From the NCBI GenBank assembly GCA_017414145.1, contig JAFPQL010000072.1, positions 1-13,329 of the forward strand: DNA of 13,329 bases. Reading direction: 5' to 3'. Source of the DNA: Oscillospiraceae bacterium (lineage in GTDB: Bacteria; Bacillota_A; Clostridia; Oscillospirales; Ruminococcaceae). A program made the position numbers and the translations under genes. This document shows, in pieces, positions 1 through 6,004 of the stretch. Below the pieces are notes generated by a model that did not search any database, was not told the origin of the DNA, and saw nothing but the letters and a program-made list of their open reading frames with translations. The number at the start of each line of letters is the position of its first letter. Positions within the stretch are counted from its first letter, which is position 1.

Positions 1-375
1 AGATGGGTGTGAAATATTATAATGAATTTTGTGTTCCGTATCGTCAACTTGATATATATCAACTTTCTCTCTTCCTCGCATATATCGAGGCAATGATATA
101 GCGGTTTCAAATTTATTTTCCACAAGCAAACTGGTCCTTTCCGCACCAGCATCTTTTATCTTGTTGTATAGATCTTTTAGTTCACTATTTACTAATGTGA
201 AAGAAAATGCCCCCGTATCCGGCGGGGCTGTCTCCTCATCAAGCTCATCCGGAAAACTATGAGAAGGCCATGAGTAAGCTATGTCATTCTCCTCATTACA
301 ACTAGGAAAAGGCCCCCTCAAATTAGGGGTGAACAAATGATTGAGAAACTCTTTCACTTCAAGAAAAGTTGCCAT
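1..375 (-). CDS. N-terminal part of an AT-rich gene of unknown function, cut by the window edge
   Basis: Reading from an ATG at 375 toward position 1 gives 125 codons without a stop, and the frame runs off the left edge. A good ribosome site (GGAGG, 7 nt before the ATG, at about 383-387) supports the start. The protein begins MATFLEVKEFLNHLFTPNLR, has an acidic stretch near residues 58-68 (DELDEETAPPD) and then an amphipathic segment LKDLYNKIKDAG. I see no signal peptide, membrane segment or known motif, and I do not recognise the family. Its GC content is about 39% by hand count, against roughly 60% in the rest of the window, and it uses AT-rich codons (ATA, TTA, AAT, AGA) rare elsewhere here, so recent acquisition is likely. 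It lies 68 nt downstream of the ROK gene on the same strand. That it is a gene is well supported; its function is not known. Confidence 0.72.
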   Translation of the reverse strand, partial: MATFLEVKEFLNHLFTPNLRGPFPSCNEENDIAYSWPSHSFPDELDEETAPPDTGAFSFTLVNSELKDLYNKIKDAGAERTSLLVENKFETAISLPRYMRGREKVDIYQVDDTEHKIHYNISHPS

Positions 376-443
376 AACAAACCTCCGTTTTTTTGTAAAT
401 CCAAACTGTGACTATAGAGCTTTTGTTTTGTGGTTCCGGTGAG
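376..443 (-). other. Short AT-rich spacer between ROK gene and edge gene
   Basis: This 68-nt spacer holds the ribosome site of the edge gene and a possible -10 box TATAGT (411-416 on the plus strand, read on minus). No convincing -35 element sits 16-18 nt upstream and no clear terminator hairpin follows the ROK stop. It marks the point where base composition changes from GC-rich to AT-rich. Confidence 0.4.
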
Positions 444-1784
444 TTAATTTGTCGCCGGCAGAGACGCCGCCGCAACCGCCTGCCCCACTCTCCTGTCCAT
501 TTCGTCCGGCAGAATGAACTGAATCTGCTCCGCCAGCGTCGGGAATTCCTCGCGCAGGACGCGCTTTGCGCCCTCAATGATGAGGTCGCCGCCGAGTCCC
601 GAAGTGACCCGTCCGGAGATCTGGAGGTAGGAGATATCGTAGAAATCGGCATAGTTCGCAATCGCGTAGCCGAAGTAGGTGCCGATCGTGCGGAAGATGT
701 CCTTTGCGCCCTCGTGGCCGGTTTTCAGGATTTCCTGCACAGCGGTCAGCTTTTCCGCCAGCGTCAGATTTTCATCGAGCGTGATGCCCGCCTTCGGCGC
801 CAGCCGGATGACCGCATCCTGCGAGAAATACTTGACGCCGCAGCCGTAATCGCCCGACCACTCATCGACCGGAGAAGCCGGATTGTAATCCACCGGCACG
901 AACGCCAGCTCATTGTGCCAGCCGGTGACATTGCCGTTCGCATCGACATAGCCGCCCGCCTGCGAGGTGCCCATCGCAATGCCCAGCACGCCGTTGACAT
1001 CCATTGCCATCGAAGCCGCCAGCGCCGCGACATCGCCGTCATTCGCAACGGCATACGGCACGCCCAGCTCGTTCAGCACATCGACATAGACATTCTTGCA
1101 GGCATCGCCCTGCGTGTCCTTCGGCACCTTCAGAAACAGGTGCGAGACCATGGCGCGGTTTGCGACCAGCACGCCCGCCGTCGAGACGCCGACCGCATCA
1201 AAGCGCGGCATATGCTCCGCCGCCTTCAGAATCGCCGCCCTGATATGCTCGCGGTGATAGGAGATATCTTCGGCGAGCTTCGGGAGCCAGACGATTTCCT
1301 CTGCCCAGACGGTCTTGCCGTCCACCACGGCGGCGACCTTGATATCACTGCCGCCCGCGTCAAAGCCGACGCGGCATCCGTTTAAGTTTCTGCCGATTGC
1401 CAGCGGACGCACACGGCTCTCCGGCATATCTGCAAAATCGCGTTCCTCGACCTCGAACGGGCGCTCATAGGTCGTGGACCAGAAATCGACATCAAAGGCG
1501 CGCAGGCCGTCCTTTGTGTAGGCGTCGCGGATGTATTCATAGACAGCGTGATCGCCCGCCAGCATGACCTTCCAGCCGCCCGCACACCAGAGAATGGTCT
1601 TGATCAGGCGCTCGGCATAGCGGCAGTTCTCGGCGGTATCCGCACCGAGGAAGGTGTCGCGGCGGTAGACCAGTCCGTCCTCACGCTCCACGGCAATGGA
1701 AAACGGACGGTCCGCAGTCTTCAGAAAGTCGCGGTTAAAATAGACCGCAGGCAGAAAATCGGGGTCGAGAATCGGTCGGATCAT
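444..1784 (-). CDS. ROK-family (sugar kinase-like) protein with long N-terminal extension
   Basis: A 446-aa protein with a ROK/ASKHA-type ATPase core in its C-terminal two thirds. The phosphate-binding loop FDAGGSDIK is at about 141-149, the segment VANDGDVAA at about 246-254 supplies the expected catalytic Asp (249) in the ROK 'ND' motif, and GIAMGTSQAGG at about 268-278 matches the second phosphate-binding loop. ROK proteins are typically about 300 aa glucokinases, fructokinases, N-acetylhexosamine kinases or XylR-type repressors. Two features are odd: about 130 residues precede the P-loop, with no visible helix-turn-helix, and the usual Zn-binding CxCGxxGC cluster is absent (only YGCG near residue 316). 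I chose the ATG at 1784 because AAGGA lies 8 nt before it; an in-frame ATG at 1820 lies within the terminator's T-tract. It follows an NAD-dependent epimerase, which fits carbohydrate metabolism. A kinase is the best guess; the substrate cannot be read from the sequence. Confidence 0.85.
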   Translation of the reverse strand: MIRPILDPDFLPAVYFNRDFLKTADRPFSIAVEREDGLVYRRDTFLGADTAENCRYAERLIKTILWCAGGWKVMLAGDHAVYEYIRDAYTKDGLRAFDVDFWSTTYERPFEVEERDFADMPESRVRPLAIGRNLNGCRVGFDAGGSDIKVAAVVDGKTVWAEEIVWLPKLAEDISYHREHIRAAILKAAEHMPRFDAVGVSTAGVLVANRAMVSHLFLKVPKDTQGDACKNVYVDVLNELGVPYAVANDGDVAALAASMAMDVNGVLGIAMGTSQAGGYVDANGNVTGWHNELAFVPVDYNPASPVDEWSGDYGCGVKYFSQDAVIRLAPKAGITLDENLTLAEKLTAVQEILKTGHEGAKDIFRTIGTYFGYAIANYADFYDISYLQISGRVTSGLGGDLIIEGAKRVLREEFPTLAEQIQFILPDEMDRRVGQAVAAASLPATN

Positions 1785-1810
1785 AAGACGGTTCCTTTCT
1801 TTGTTGACCG

Positions 1811-1840
1811 GAAAAAACAAACGGCGGCTTTTTAGCCGTC
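1811..1840 (-). terminator. Rho-independent terminator (or attenuator) between epimerase and ROK gene
   Basis: On the minus strand a hairpin with stem CGGCT/AGCCG and a 4-nt loop, extendable by two more pairs (1823-1840), is followed by TTGTTTTTTC. It ends transcription from the epimerase gene 64-90 nt after its stop. The T-tract lies only 26 nt before the ROK start codon, which leaves no room for a separate promoter, so ROK expression depends on read-through or a promoter upstream of this hairpin. Confidence 0.75.
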
Positions 1841-1851
1841 ATTTGCTTTCC

Positions 1852-1893
1852 GCAGATACGGATATTCCGGCTGTGTGCCGGAACGGCAGATAC
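1852..1893 (-). repeat. Hairpin flanked by an 8-bp direct repeat, before the terminator
   Basis: A perfect 7-bp inverted repeat TTCCGGC / GCCGGAA with a 5-nt loop occupies 1865-1883. It is flanked by two copies of gcagatac (1852-1859 and 1886-1893 on the plus strand). Lying between the epimerase stop and the terminator, it could be part of a structured leader of the ROK gene, an operator, or a decayed terminator. The pattern is seen directly; any role is inference. Confidence 0.45.
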
Positions 1894-1903
1894 AGCCTTC
1901 AGA

Positions 1904-2851
1904 TCATTTGGTGTTCATGAGATTCCAGCGGAAGGGGCAGATACGCGACGCCTTCGTGGTATCGAACATGAAATTCTTATCGAGTGTCGTCATGTCGAGG
2001 AAGCGGTAATTGGTCTTTTCCTCGGCACTGCCGAACAGCCGCTCCTTGAGGGACACGCCCGCGCTGCTGCGCTGCACCACGACGCCCAGACGGTGATGCT
2101 CCCGCATAAAGGTGATGATTTCGGACGCCATAATCAGGCCGGTGTCCGCGACATTGTAGACGCCGGTATAGTTCAGCCCCTCCGCCTGCCGCAGGAATCC
2201 GATGATAAAATCGGAGATGTTGTGGATGCAGCAGAGGTGGAAGCCGTACTCACCTGTGCGGAACACAAAGAGCGTCTTGTCCTTCGGGTCGGTGATGCGC
2301 GACACCAGATTGTCGGTGAAATCGAAGGAATACACCGGCGGAACCCGCATCACACAGCAGACCATTGTCTTGGTGCGGCGGACATCGTCCGCAAACGCGA
2401 TCTCGGACGCAGCCTTGAGCTTTGCGTAGTTCGAGACAGGCTTCGTCGCATCGTCCTCGCGGACAGGCTCACGGGTTTCGGGCGTCTTGTAAATCTGGGT
2501 TGTGCTGAGCATGATAAACTTCTGGATATCCTTGCCGATTGCGAGCTTATAGATAAACTTGTCGCAGGCGGCGCTCAGTTCCATCTGTTCCTTTTCCACG
2601 ATCGGGCCGAGATCATTGTCAACGGTGCAGGCAAGATGCACAACATAGTCCAGCTGAAACTCGTCGAAAATCTCCGCGTACTTCGACTTCTCATTCGGGG
2701 CTGCTGCGCGGAAGAAATAGTTCTCCTTTTCGGCGTTATACGCGGTCGGTTCTCTGTCAACGGCGATAACAGTATTGCCTTTTTTCAGCAGGCCGGAACA
2801 GACTTTTTCGCCGATCCGTCCGCATCCTCCGGTTACAAGAATCGTTGCCAT
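1904..2851 (-). CDS. NAD-dependent epimerase/dehydratase (extended SDR family)
   Basis: A 315-aa cytosolic protein of the extended short-chain dehydrogenase family. The Rossmann motif TGGCGRIG (residues 7-14, TGxxGxxG type) is followed by an acidic residue after strand 2 (IAVDRE, Asp 32), which favours NAD over NADP. The active site is visible as LSTTQIY (about 115-121, supplying Ser/Thr) and Y142-AKL-K146 (YxxxK). Members act on nucleotide sugars or related carbohydrates as 4-epimerases, dehydratases or reductases; the exact substrate is not determinable. The ATG at 2851 begins directly at the Rossmann strand and has AAAGGA 9 nt upstream; an in-frame ATG at 2893 would add 14 polar residues and has no such site. 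It has its own strong promoter upstream and a terminator downstream, and the next gene is a ROK kinase, so the pair probably handles a sugar. Confidence 0.88.
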   Translation of the reverse strand: MATILVTGGCGRIGEKVCSGLLKKGNTVIAVDREPTAYNAEKENYFFRAAAPNEKSKYAEIFDEFQLDYVVHLACTVDNDLGPIVEKEQMELSAACDKFIYKLAIGKDIQKFIMLSTTQIYKTPETREPVREDDATKPVSNYAKLKAASEIAFADDVRRTKTMVCCVMRVPPVYSFDFTDNLVSRITDPKDKTLFVFRTGEYGFHLCCIHNISDFIIGFLRQAEGLNYTGVYNVADTGLIMASEIITFMREHHRLGVVVQRSSAGVSLKERLFGSAEEKTNYRFLDMTTLDKNFMFDTTKASRICPFRWNLMNTK

Positions 2852-2896
2852 ATCTCTCACAGTCCTTTCCGTGGTGGATTTGCTTTCATGCACGCC

Positions 2897-2916
2897 TTGT
2901 CATGAAAATGAGACAA
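2897..2916. repeat. Inverted repeat in the epimerase leader, possible operator
   Basis: TTGTC, 10 nt, GACAA: a spaced 5-bp inverted repeat in the 5' leader, roughly 17-36 nt after the predicted transcription start. It is short, so chance is possible, but its place fits a repressor site. Confidence 0.25.
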
Positions 2917-2939
2917 AAATCCGATACTTCTACATCTTT

Positions 2940-2968
2940 ATTATATCATAATCATCTCTGAATTGCAA
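2940..2968 (-). promoter_or_regulatory. Sigma-A promoter of the epimerase gene
   Basis: On the minus strand: -35 TTGCAA (2963-2968), a 17-nt spacer, and a perfect -10 TATAAT (2940-2945). The predicted start at about 2933 gives a leader of about 82 nt before the ATG at 2851. The surroundings are AT-rich in an otherwise GC-rich region. Confidence 0.85.
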
Positions 2969-3040
2969 GCGGGCGGCCGATTTTTGCTATTATCCTCAAT
3001 CGGCGGCGGGATTTTCTCCGCTCTCTATGTTCATTTTCCA

Positions 3041-3081
3041 CAAAAACAAACACCGAAAGTATTATTCAATCTTTGTTTTTG
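3041..3081. terminator. AT-rich inverted repeat downstream of tadA, possible terminator
   Basis: A perfect 10-bp inverted repeat CAAAAACAAA / TTTGTTTTTG with a 21-nt loop lies 20-60 nt after the tadA stop. On the minus strand the right arm itself forms a T-rich tract. The stem has little GC, so it would be a weak terminator. A smaller repeat CAGATT / AATCTG (3103-3124) overlapping the tadA stop and followed by ATGATTTTTC could act instead. Confidence 0.35.
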
Positions 3082-3101
3082 CTATATTTCAAGAAAAATC
3101 A

Positions 3102-3599
3102 TCAGATTTTGCGCCCCGAATCTGACACATCCCCGCCCTCCCGCAGCCGGCGGAAGAAATCCGACATCAGCGCGGCGCAGGGGTCCTCCAGCAATCCTGC
3201 CGTCACACGCGGGCGGCGGATGCGGGGCAGCGAAAACAGCTCTGTCACCGAACAGACAGCGCCTAAAACGGGGTCATACGCCCCAAAAATCACGCGGTCG
3301 ATCTGCGCGTTGAGGATCGCGCCCGCACACATCGGGCAGGGCTCCAGCGTCACATACAAATTGCAGCCGGACAGCCGCCATGTGCCGCGCTTTTTCGCGG
3401 CCTCCTCCAGTGCGAGGATTTCCGCGTGCGCCGTCGGGGAATGATCCTGCTCGCGGCGGTTCCGCCCCCGGCCGAGGATCTCGCCCGTTTCACGGTCCGT
3501 GACCAGTGCGCCGACGGGAATTTCCCCCGCCGCCTCCGCCTCCCGCGCCAGTGCGATCGCCTCGTTCATATAATCAAAGTCTGTTTTCTCAGCGGGCAT
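3102..3599 (-). CDS. tadA: tRNA-specific adenosine deaminase TadA
   Basis: A 165-aa zinc deaminase of the cytidine/deoxycytidylate deaminase fold that converts the wobble adenosine 34 to inosine in tRNA-Arg(ACG). The zinc site is complete: HAE at 58-60 (His ligand and catalytic Glu) and PCPMC at 87-91 (Cys 88 and Cys 91), inside the family motif EPCPMCAGA. The N-terminal DYMNEAIALAREA and EIPVGALV segments are also typical of TadA rather than of cytosine or guanine deaminases. The length is normal for the family. The start at 3599 is preceded by AGGAGG with a 7-nt gap. The gene lies 22 nt after the CPBP-type gene on the same strand, and its ribosome site fills that gap, so the two are probably cotranscribed. 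Confidence 0.95.
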   Translation of the reverse strand: MPAEKTDFDYMNEAIALAREAEAAGEIPVGALVTDRETGEILGRGRNRREQDHSPTAHAEILALEEAAKKRGTWRLSGCNLYVTLEPCPMCAGAILNAQIDRVIFGAYDPVLGAVCSVTELFSLPRIRRPRVTAGLLEDPCAALMSDFFRRLREGGDVSDSGRKI

Positions 3600-3621
3600 C
3601 TGACAACCTCCTGCCGCATCT

Positions 3622-4728
3622 TCAGAAATACAGCTGCACCAGCGCCAGCAGCAGGGAAGCCGCCGTCCACGGGAGCATCGTCACCGTCGCAATGAGCTGT
3701 GCGAGCTTGACGGCAGCCGGAATTCCCGTATGAATATTATGCAGGCGCAGACGGCTTGCGCGCCGGATGGCGAAAAACGCCGCCGCAATCGTGCCCGCAC
3801 TGAAGAGCGTCAGCACGAAGCTCCAGAGCGGCATCGCACCGCCGGAATAGACCAGCACCAGACGCGCATAGGACAGCGTGATGAACACCGCACGCACCAG
3901 CACACATTTCACGAGAGAACCGCTGCGCAGCATCAGATAGCCCGCCGCGAGTCCGATCAGCAGCTCCGCGACGCGCATGGGCAGCGTATTCGGCAGCAGA
4001 AAGCCGATCAGCGCCGCCGCCGACAGGGCAAAGGGGTCGCCGAACTGCCGCAGCACCTGCAATGCGCAGCCGCGCAGCATCAGCTCCGCCAGAACGGACA
4101 CGACCACCGCCTCATACAGTCCGTACGCAAAGACCGCTTCGGTACTTTTATACGCCAGAATCCGCTCGGCCAGCTCGACGCCCTCCTTGTGGGACAGCAG
4201 CGTGAACAGCGCCGCAATCAGCATTCCCGCGCCCGCCGCCGCCGTTATCTCCGGCACAGAGCCGGGACGCAGCGGAAAGAACACCCGCCGCGGCAGCCGG
4301 AACAGCGAAATCAGAATCAGCGACGGAATGCCGAATTTCATCGTGCTGAGCAGGATACGGACAGCCGTGGTCGTCCACTGACTGCCGTGCATCGAAAAGG
4401 TCAGAAAATCCAGCCGGATGTTGAAGCCGAAGGTCCCCAGCAGCCAGATCAGCGCCGTGCCGCCGATCATCTCACAGCAGAAGCAGACGAGCAGCGCCGC
4501 GCCGAGGCGTTCTCCGGTGCGGTGCAGCGCCCTCCGCTCGGCGGCAGCGGCGTTTTCTGCCGCAAGGGTTCTGCCCTCCGTATAGGTATTTTCGCGGCTG
4601 TTTCCGCGGTACCGGAATAAAAACGAGCCCTGTGTCCGGCTGCGCCATTTCCGGTGCGCTTCATTATACTGCTTGTTTTCCGAATCATATACAAAGCTCT
4701 CTACGACATCTACCGTCGCGTTCGGCAC
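3622..4728 (-). CDS. CPBP-type (CAAX protease-like) integral membrane protein, catalytic motifs degenerate
   Basis: A 368-aa protein with a polar, basic, Ala-rich N-terminal region (1-75) and about eight hydrophobic segments after residue 77. The C-terminal half has the layout of the CPBP/Abi glutamic-type membrane protease family, but the active-site positions differ: the EExxxR motif reads AELMLR (214-219), so the first Glu is Ala; the FxxxH motif reads FLLPN (243-247), with Asn for His; and the last conserved His is replaced around VLVRA (276-280). It is therefore probably not a protease, if the family call is right. I chose the GTG at 4728 because AAGGAGG lies 8 nt upstream; the longer frame from an ATG at 4836 would start in an apparent promoter and leader region and lacks a good site. 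It is probably cotranscribed with tadA, 22 nt downstream. Its function is unknown. Confidence 0.8.
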   Translation of the reverse strand: MPNATVDVVESFVYDSENKQYNEAHRKWRSRTQGSFLFRYRGNSRENTYTEGRTLAAENAAAAERRALHRTGERLGAALLVCFCCEMIGGTALIWLLGTFGFNIRLDFLTFSMHGSQWTTTAVRILLSTMKFGIPSLILISLFRLPRRVFFPLRPGSVPEITAAAGAGMLIAALFTLLSHKEGVELAERILAYKSTEAVFAYGLYEAVVVSVLAELMLRGCALQVLRQFGDPFALSAAALIGFLLPNTLPMRVAELLIGLAAGYLMLRSGSLVKCVLVRAVFITLSYARLVLVYSGGAMPLWSFVLTLFSAGTIAAAFFAIRRASRLRLHNIHTGIPAAVKLAQLIATVTMLPWTAASLLLALVQLYF

Positions 4729-4736
4729 AGCAGACA

Positions 4737-4743
4737 CCTCCTT
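4737..4743 (-). promoter_or_regulatory. Ribosome binding site that sets a GTG start for the CPBP-type gene
   Basis: AAGGAGG on the minus strand, 8 nt before the GTG at 4726-4728. It lies inside the longer open frame, which argues that the true protein begins at this GTG and not at the upstream ATG (4836). Confidence 0.8.
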
Positions 4744-4800
4744 CCGGCTGAAGTTCAGAAAAGGCACGATGATTGCAGATTGACATAATCGTCCAATTCT

Positions 4801-4806
4801 ATTGTA
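4801..4806 (-). promoter_or_regulatory. Possible -10 box of a promoter for the CPBP-tadA pair
   Basis: TACAAT on the minus strand, about 72 nt before the GTG start. The -35 match is poor (TACAAG at an 18-nt spacing), so this is tentative. Two direct copies of CGTGAA on the plus strand (4850-4855 and 4861-4866, 11 nt apart, one helical turn) lie just upstream and could bind a regulator. The 151-nt gap between the acetyltransferase stop and this gene shows no clear terminator. Confidence 0.35.
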
Positions 4807-4879
4807 CCGGATTTGTGCGCGCCGCTTGTACGGCATTCTGTAAAATTTGCGTGAACAATTCGTGAATACAGTGCGGGTT

Positions 4880-5338
4880 TTATGCAGGCTCCGCCGGACA
4901 GTGCAGCTCCATTTTCACATGGGGGATGCCGTCCTCCAGAAACTCCTCTGAGCAGATGACAAATCCCTCGCGTGCATAAAACCCGGCCGCATAGCACTGC
5001 GCGTGCAGCACGATCTTCTTTGCGTGCAGCATGGTCTTTGCCCGCAGCACGCCCTCGTGCAGCATTTTCCCGCCGAGCCCCGTACCGCGGTCGGTCGTCA
5101 CGACGCGCCCCAGATGTACGGTCTCCGGATCGCCGTCCAGCGTGAACAGCCGGAGACAGCCGGCGACCGAGCCGTCCTCCCGCGTGTAAAACACATGGAT
5201 GCTGCGTTTGTCCAGCCCGTCCGGATCGAGATACGGACAGTTCTGCTCGACGACAAACACCTCGCAGCGCGCCCGCAGAATCTCATACAGCTCGTCGAGT
5301 GTCAGCTCGCTGTAATGCTTGACATTCAGCCGATTCAT
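4880..5338 (-). CDS. GNAT-family N-acetyltransferase, ElaA-like
   Basis: A 152-aa cytosolic acetyltransferase. The N-terminal signature RCEVFVVEQNCPYLDPDGLD (24-43) is characteristic of ElaA-like GNAT proteins. The acetyl-CoA binding region is LGRVVTTDRGTGLGGKML (about 79-96), and AAGFYAREGF (about 115-124) matches the GNAT motif B helix and loop. The physiological substrate of ElaA proteins is not established, so only acetyl transfer to an amine can be stated. The ATG at 5338 has GGGAGGG 6 nt upstream; the frame is open further upstream through the neighbouring terminator and the end of the S1 gene, but that extension is low-complexity and antisense-like and is not likely to be coding. A terminator lies about 45 nt before the start, with no clear promoter between. 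Confidence 0.9.
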   Translation of the reverse strand: MNRLNVKHYSELTLDELYEILRARCEVFVVEQNCPYLDPDGLDKRSIHVFYTREDGSVAGCLRLFTLDGDPETVHLGRVVTTDRGTGLGGKMLHEGVLRAKTMLHAKKIVLHAQCYAAGFYAREGFVICSEEFLEDGIPHVKMELHCPAEPA

Positions 5339-5381
5339 CGTTTTCCCTCCCGCGCATCCGCGCAATTCCGGCATCATTGCC

Positions 5382-5405
5382 GAAAAAAGCGATGCCCCCG
5401 CATCG
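5382..5405 (-). terminator. Rho-independent terminator after the S1-domain gene
   Basis: On the minus strand a perfect 6-bp stem CGATGC / GCATCG with a 4-nt loop (5390-5405) is followed directly by CTTTTTTC. It ends the divIC-yabR unit about 65 nt after the S1 gene stop. A second hairpin, CGGCGG / CCGCCG with loop GCAT (5438-5453), lies between the stop and this terminator but has no T-tract. Confidence 0.8.
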
Positions 5406-5468
5406 GAGACATCGCCTGTTCTTACAGTAGACCGGACCGGCGGATGCCCGCCGTCCCTGCCGCGCCGC

Positions 5469-5966
5469 TCAGGACTTCCGGCTGCCGCGCGCACTGCCGC
5501 CGCGGGAGCCGCCCCGCCGTTCATTGCCGCGGCGAAGCTCACAGCGCTTTTCCTCACTCTGCTGCGTGAAATGCCGCAGCTTATCCTCAAAGCTCATCTC
5601 CGACTGCGGTACGGTTTTCTTCGGCTCATAGACATACGGCTTTGCCTGACGGCGCTGCTTCGGCGGTCTGCCGCCTGCCTGCTCGCCGCGTTTCTGTCCC
5701 TCGGCCTGCTCCGCCGCCTTCCGGATGGAAAGGCTGAGTCTGCCCTCCGGCGTATATGCCAGCACCTTGACGCGCACGGTGTCCTGCTCGTTCAGATGCT
5801 CGTGAATATCGCGCACAAAGGTATCAGAAACCTCTGAAATATGCACCATGCCGGTGACCGTCCGCACAGCGCCGGTTTCATCCGCCGCCGATATTTCCAC
5901 AAACGCTCCGTACTGTGTGATTCCCTTGACGCGTCCCTCATAGACGGATCCGATTTCCAGCTGCAT
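5469..5966 (-). CDS. yabR: S1-domain RNA-binding protein, YabR-like
   Basis: A 165-aa protein. Residues 1-82 form an S1 OB-fold: EIGSVYEGRVKGITQYGAFV, then MVHISEVS (40-47), then VRVKVLAY and LSLSIRK. A loop of about ten residues more than usual (ADETGAVRTVTG, 28-39) sits between the second and third strands. A Pro/Gln/Lys-rich linker follows, then MSFEDKLRHFTQQSEEK (124-140), which resembles the C-terminal segment of Firmicutes YabR/S1 proteins, and a very basic Arg-Gly tail (145-165). Such proteins bind RNA or ribosomes; the exact role is not settled. The start at 5966 has AAGGGA upstream. It lies 38 nt after divIC, the same neighbour as in Bacillus subtilis (divIC-yabR), and shares its promoter. 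Confidence 0.88.
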   Translation of the reverse strand: MQLEIGSVYEGRVKGITQYGAFVEISAADETGAVRTVTGMVHISEVSDTFVRDIHEHLNEQDTVRVKVLAYTPEGRLSLSIRKAAEQAEGQKRGEQAGGRPPKQRRQAKPYVYEPKKTVPQSEMSFEDKLRHFTQQSEEKRCELRRGNERRGGSRGGSARGSRKS

Positions 5967-6004
5967 ATTGTTCCCTTCTGCGCGGCTCCTGCCGGCGGTA
6001 TTGC

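Noticed and set aside
408..1385. Plus-strand open frame of 325 codons opposite the ROK gene
   Set aside because: It is antisense to a protein with clear ROK motifs, rich in Arg/His/Asp as expected of the reverse frame of a GC-rich gene, and has no ribosome site or family motif.
2093..2905. Plus-strand open frame of 270 codons opposite the epimerase
   Set aside because: Antisense shadow of a well-supported SDR gene; it runs into that gene's leader and has no recognisable domain.
3730..4620. Plus-strand open frame of 296 codons opposite the CPBP-type gene
   Set aside because: Extremely Arg/Gln/His-rich, typical of a reverse-frame shadow; the minus strand shows clean hydrophobic segments and a strong ribosome site.
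5339..5590. Upstream extension of the acetyltransferase frame to 5590
   Set aside because: It would overlap the S1 gene and its terminator, and is low-complexity Ala/Arg/Gly; the ATG at 5338 has a good ribosome site and fits the family start.
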